This document shows, piece by piece, positions 60,536 through 64,000 of a stretch of DNA of 64,000 bases (position 1 is its first letter; the number at the start of each line of letters is the position of its first letter). The stretch spans positions 4,377,626 through 4,441,625 of the forward strand of contig OY282420.1 of NCBI GenBank assembly GCA_958295955.1. The letters are read 5' to 3'. A model generated the notes under the pieces. It was not told the DNA's origin, ran no database searches, and worked only from the letters and a program-made list of their open reading frames with translations. The DNA comes from an uncultured Bryobacterales bacterium. Lineage in GTDB: Bacteria; Acidobacteriota; Terriglobia; Bryobacterales; UBA6623. Both the position numbers and the translations under genes were made by a program.

Positions 60536-62956
60536 CTAGAATTGGAATTGCAAGCCTCCGACGGCCCAAATGCCGGGCGCGGCAAAGCCGCTTTCGAAAT
60601 AGCGGCGGTCGAGCAGGTTCTCCACCTTGCCGTAAAACTTCACGCTGCGGGCTTCGCCAATAGGCACTGTGTAGCCGAAAACGGCGTCCGCTTTCAGCGG
60701 CCCCGCGAACAACAAGCGTTCGTCCGCCCCGAACAGGCGCAGCGGGTATGCGCTCAGGGCGAACAGATCGAAGGTGATATCGAAGCGGCGCCCGAAGCTC
60801 TGCATCGCCGTCAGCGAAAACATGTGATCGGAGACCCCCAGCATTTTGAAAAAATCCGTTCCGGGCACGGTCGGCGAGCGCGAGTCGGAGTTCATATAGG
60901 TATAGGCCGCCTTGAGCATCGTTGCCGCCGTTGGCGACGCCGAAACGCCGAGCTCGAGCCCCCGCGCCGTCCCGCCGCCGCCGTTGCGGTAGCCGCCGAA
61001 GCGCCCCCACGGATCGCTCGCCGCGTCGATGACGCCGAAATCGAAGAGAACGGTCTCTTGCAGTTCGGTGTAGAAGAACGTCCCCGAAAGCTGCGCCTTG
61101 CCGTCGGCAAGCCGGCGGTCGACGCCGGCGTCGAATGCCGCCGACCGCTCCGGGGCGAGATTCGGATTCCCCCAGAAACTCGGAAAACCCCGAAAGAACG
61201 AGGCCCCGAACCGCTCGTACGCAGACGGCGCGCGGTAGGCCGTGCCGCCGTGCGCCCGCAGCTTGGTCGCGCCTTCGCCCGGAAACCAGGCCAGCGAAAC
61301 ATCGCCCGTATAGGCGCTGTTCGGCGAGGCGGCGTCCGCGTCGGAATATGGGTTGCCGCCGCCGGTGAACATGGGGCTCCGCAGAGCGAACGTTTGCGCC
61401 CGGCCGGACAAGGCAACCTGAAAATCGCCGAAGCGAATCTGATCTTGCGCGAATGCCGAGCGGCTGCTCTGTTCGCTGGAGGAAGTCGAATCGAACCGCG
61501 CCGCGGCGTCGGGATTGCCGTCGGTGTTGAAATTGAAGTACGCCTCGCGCTCGTACTCCCAGCCGACCGTGACGAAGTGCCCGCGGCCCGCCGCAAAATC
61601 GCCCCGTGCCTGGAACGTGTCGATGCGGCCCTCGTAGCGGCCGAGGGCGCCGGCGACCGGCTCGAAGGAGCCGACTCCCGCGGGGCCGTCCCGCAGCGAG
61701 CGATTGGTGTCCACCAGTTGGTAGCTCAAGCGGTAGGAACGGTCCGGCGCGACCTGATGTCGGAGAACGGTAGCGAACGAGAAGAACGAGCCGGCGCGGC
61801 TGCCGTCGGGGTCGTTGAAATCGGGCACGAAGGTGGCCTTGCCGGCCGTAATCGGTTGCCCCCTTGAAAATCGCCGGACTTCTGCGGGCGGCAGGCCGAT
61901 CGCCGGAATCGGTCCGGCGGCGGGATGATTGGCCGTGACGGCCTCGACGAAGGTCGGGCTTTCGTTGAGGGCGGCGAACGAACTTCCCCCGTAGAAGCGT
62001 CCGCTCAACGCAATGGCGGGCGTAAAGCTATAGCGCAAATAGCCTTGTCCGCTCGTATTGCGGTAGGGGTCGAAGCCGTCGATGCCCCGGGTGACGTTGA
62101 GATGTGCGATGCCGCCGCTGTAAACCAGGCGGTTCAGCGGCAGAAGTCCGCCGCCGATGCGCGCCAGGCCGCGGGCTGCGCCCAGTCCGCCGCCGTCGAT
62201 CGAAATTTCGCCGTGCGGACGGCCGCCGCCCGTCGCCGACTGTATATTGAGCACTCCGCCGACCGCGTGCGACCCGTAAAGCGACGACCCCGAACCGCGC
62301 AGGAACTCCAGGCGGTCCGCATCGACCGCCATGAAATCCTGAAGGAGCGAAACGGCGCTGCCGTGCGTATCCGCGGCGTCGCGGAAGCGCAAGCCGTCGA
62401 TCAAAACGGCCGTGTCCCGATTGCGCAAGCCGCGGGTTTGAATCGTCGTCAAACCTCCGGGGCCGCGCAACTGCCGCACGCGCACGCCCGGTACGTTGCG
62501 CACGGCCTCGGCAACGGAAAACTCCCGCCGTCGGTCGATCTCGTCGGAAGAAACGACGCTCGCCGCCTTGGCGCTTTCCCCCCCCGCCTCGGGCGTGCCG
62601 GCCGCGGTGACGAGCACCACCGTCTCGATACTTTTTACTGCGAGCGTAATATCGTGACCGCGCACGTCGCCGCGGACGCGCAGGCGCTCGGAGGCCGCCA
62701 ACGCCGATGCGGCGTCCTCGAACTCGAGTAGATACGCGCCCTCGCCGAGGCCGGACAGCAGATAATTTCCCGCCCCGTCTCCGCGCGTGGAAATCAGCGT
62801 TCCGCCGGCGATATCGTGCGCGCGGACCAGCGCATGGGCGACGACTTTTCCCTGGGCGTCGCGGACCGTGCCGCCGACGGAGGCGGCTTCGAGCCCCTCA
62901 TTGAAAGCGGAAAGCAGCAGCGCGAACGCCGCGGCGGTCGAACCGAATCGAAACAT
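60536..62956 (-). CDS. btuB: TonB-dependent cobalamin receptor
   Basis: 806 aa from ATG 62956, with AAGGAG 5 nt upstream. Signal peptide (AAAFALLLSAFNEGLEA). An extra N-terminal carboxypeptidase-regulatory-like domain (SVGGTVRDAQGKVVAHALV) precedes the plug (SVAEAVRNVPGVRVRQLRG, LRNRDTAVLIDGLRFRD). A barrel follows, ending GGLQFQF. It is longer than E. coli BtuB because of the extra domain. Control by the cobalamin riboswitch upstream and the linked ABC importer support vitamin B12 uptake. Confidence 0.9.
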   Translation of the reverse strand: MFRFGSTAAAFALLLSAFNEGLEAASVGGTVRDAQGKVVAHALVRAHDIAGGTLISTRGDGAGNYLLSGLGEGAYLLEFEDAASALAASERLRVRGDVRGHDITLAVKSIETVVLVTAAGTPEAGGESAKAASVVSSDEIDRRREFSVAEAVRNVPGVRVRQLRGPGGLTTIQTRGLRNRDTAVLIDGLRFRDAADTHGSAVSLLQDFMAVDADRLEFLRGSGSSLYGSHAVGGVLNIQSATGGGRPHGEISIDGGGLGAARGLARIGGGLLPLNRLVYSGGIAHLNVTRGIDGFDPYRNTSGQGYLRYSFTPAIALSGRFYGGSSFAALNESPTFVEAVTANHPAAGPIPAIGLPPAEVRRFSRGQPITAGKATFVPDFNDPDGSRAGSFFSFATVLRHQVAPDRSYRLSYQLVDTNRSLRDGPAGVGSFEPVAGALGRYEGRIDTFQARGDFAAGRGHFVTVGWEYEREAYFNFNTDGNPDAAARFDSTSSSEQSSRSAFAQDQIRFGDFQVALSGRAQTFALRSPMFTGGGNPYSDADAASPNSAYTGDVSLAWFPGEGATKLRAHGGTAYRAPSAYERFGASFFRGFPSFWGNPNLAPERSAAFDAGVDRRLADGKAQLSGTFFYTELQETVLFDFGVIDAASDPWGRFGGYRNGGGGTARGLELGVSASPTAATMLKAAYTYMNSDSRSPTVPGTDFFKMLGVSDHMFSLTAMQSFGRRFDITFDLFALSAYPLRLFGADERLLFAGPLKADAVFGYTVPIGEARSVKFYGKVENLLDRRYFESGFAAPGIWAVGGLQFQF

Positions 62957-63081
62957 GACGCTCCTTGCGGCCGAAGCGGCCGTTAAAAGAACGCGTCGAT
63001 CAGAGGCGGCGGTACGCAAACGCGGACGTTCGCGCCGGTCAGGTCTCCGTATCTCCGCGGAAGAACTGCCATTCCAATCCG

Positions 63082-63262
63082 CAGGCAGGTCTCCTGGCTC
63101 GCAGCTTCGGACGGCCGTGCCGCCGACGCCCCGGGAAACCTTCCCCCGGCGCCGCGCGCCGGAGTGGCGTATCTTCCCGAAGGCTCGCTGCTTACAGTGG
63201 CGGGACCGCGCCGGAATCTCACCGGACTTCCCTATTACGCCCAGCGGGCGCCTGCAAACAAG
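63082..63262 (-). ncRNA. Cobalamin (B12) riboswitch
   Basis: Read on the minus strand from about 63262: GGGAAGTCCGGTGAGATTCC, then CGGTCCCGCCACTGTAAGCA (the B12-box-like GCCACTG segment), a series of paired GC-rich arms, and GCGAGCCAGGAGACCTGCC at the 3' side. These are the conserved elements of the AdoCbl riboswitch core in the right order. It lies about 125 bp upstream of the btuB ATG and is expected to shut off btuBFCD expression when B12 is plentiful. Confidence 0.95.
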
Positions 63263-63424
63263 TTTGGGCGAGCGCCTTGGCGCTCTCCAGCAACTATAGC
63301 CAAGCCGGAAGCATGATGTCAACAGTCGGAATCCGCCGGCAACGGCCGGGGACTTTCGCCGCAACCGCTAACCTGGGCGCAAAATCGGACGTCTTTTCCA
63401 TTTACGGAGAGGAGACGCGCTTTC
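63263..63424. other. Divergent promoter region between btuB leader and PQQ-propeller gene
   Basis: About 160 bases between the riboswitch start and the ATG at 63425. It must contain the leftward btuB promoter and the rightward promoter of the propeller gene. TATAGC at 63293-63298 and ACGGAGAGGAG before the ATG are the only signals I can point to. Confidence 0.35.
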
Positions 63425-64000
63425 ATGTTTTTCCGCGGAACGCTTTTACCGGCAATGCTTTGCCTTGTTACGGTCCACACTGCCGCGGCCGAGCCTACGG
63501 ACGGGGATTCCTGGCGCCAGTGGCGCGGCCCGTACAACACCGGCGTGGCCGCGGGCGACGCTCCCACAAACTTCTCGGCGACCGAAAAAGTGAAATGGAG
63601 GACGCCGATTCCGGGCAAGGGGCATTCCACCCCCGTCGTGTGGGGCGATGTCATCTATCTGACCACGGCCGTCGCCAAGGGATCGCCGCGGCCGGCCGGC
63701 GCGGACCGAGGCCCCCGCAGCGGCGGAGTCCCCGGGCCGCGGGCAGGCGGCCGCGGCGCTAAAGGGCGGGGACGCGGCGGCGGACGTCCCGGCGGCGGTT
63801 CGGGCGGCGGCGAGCTTGTCGAAACCGATTTCCTGGTCATGGCTCTGAACAAAAACACCGGGGCGGTTCTCTGGCAAAAGACCGCGGTCACGGCAACCCC
63901 GCACGAGGGCTACCACCGGCAATACGGCAGCTTCGCCTCGAATTCGCCGGTCACCGACGGCGAAACCCTGATCGCCAATTTCGGCTCCCGCGGAGTTTAC
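63425..64000 (+). CDS. PQQ-type beta-propeller exported protein, 5' part
   Basis: 192 codons up to the window end with no stop. ATG 63425 is preceded by GGAGAGGAG. Signal peptide (LLPAMLCLVTVHTAAAE), then DSWRQWRGPYNTGVAAGD, KVKWRTPIPGKGHSTPVVWG and DVIYLTTAV, the standard opening of PQQ-binding-like propellers (outer membrane biogenesis/ethanol-dehydrogenase repeat). A Gly/Arg/Pro-rich insert of about 40 residues (around 85-125) interrupts the first blades before FLVMALNKNTGAVLWQKT. Function unknown. Confidence 0.82.
   Translation, partial: MFFRGTLLPAMLCLVTVHTAAAEPTDGDSWRQWRGPYNTGVAAGDAPTNFSATEKVKWRTPIPGKGHSTPVVWGDVIYLTTAVAKGSPRPAGADRGPRSGGVPGPRAGGRGAKGRGRGGGRPGGGSGGGELVETDFLVMALNKNTGAVLWQKTAVTATPHEGYHRQYGSFASNSPVTDGETLIANFGSRGVY

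Overview
High-GC bacterial chromosome, roughly two-thirds G+C by eye, with one clearly AT-richer patch near 27.9-30.2 kb. The gene set points to an Acidobacteriota genome of the Solibacter/Bryobacterales type. It has a secreted NHL-type protein (IAGN...GDGGxATA), a C-terminal domain resembling the Solibacter C-terminal domain (TIGR03437), an Oar-like TonB receptor with a carboxypeptidase-regulatory N-terminus, a DUF1501 + cytochrome/DUF1549/DUF1553 pair, Tat-exported oxidoreductases, sulfatases and PQQ-type propellers. This placement is inference from family content; no rRNA is present to confirm it.

Layout. 0-0.2 kb: 5' end of an NHL protein, preceded by a 16-copy TTTGGCGG array. 0.6-7.8 kb: aldo/keto reductase, a lipoate-linked block (lpdA-lipB-E2), queA and a double ThyX-like protein. 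7.8-16 kb: aldehyde dehydrogenase, cation/proton antiporter, formylglycine-generating enzyme, propeller-PHP protein and a lipoprotein sulfatase. 16-22.6 kb: oxidoreductase, ccmC-ccmD, propeller lipoprotein, tRNA-Leu, msrA, msrB, tRNA-Ala and fumC. 22.6-27.9 kb: oxidoreductase, TIM-barrel-like protein, degenerate DapA-family protein and M28 peptidase. 27.9-30.2 kb: AT-rich island with a nuclease-like gene, a convergent pair of six-cysteine membrane proteins and an amber-interrupted mini-gene. 30.2-36.3 kb: KdsC-like phosphatase, orphan antitoxin, gap, pgk and a second propeller-PHP protein. 36.4-48.9 kb: LarA-like protein, DUF1501/PSD1 pair, glutaredoxin-like protein + hydroxyacid-oxoacid transhydrogenase, beta-helix protein and Oar-like receptor. 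49-56.9 kb: a seven-gene minus-strand operon joining exotic secreted or membrane genes to rph and rdgB. 57-63.3 kb: pgsA, then a complete B12 uptake operon (btuB-F-C-D) under a cobalamin riboswitch. 63.4 kb to the end: 5' part of a PQQ-propeller protein.

How the genes fit together. The formylglycine-generating enzyme keeps both catalytic cysteines and can mature the two Cys-type sulfatases here. LipB supplies octanoyl groups for the E2 lipoyl domain that LpdA reoxidises. The window is rich in exported polysaccharide/sulfate-ester type functions. At least five genes share a TANAAT-N7-start codon layout that implies leaderless mRNAs. A short dispersed repeat sits at several gene ends. The most unusual item is the pair of convergent bitopic proteins with the same C-x5-C-x6-C...C-x6-C-x3-C pattern in the AT-rich island.
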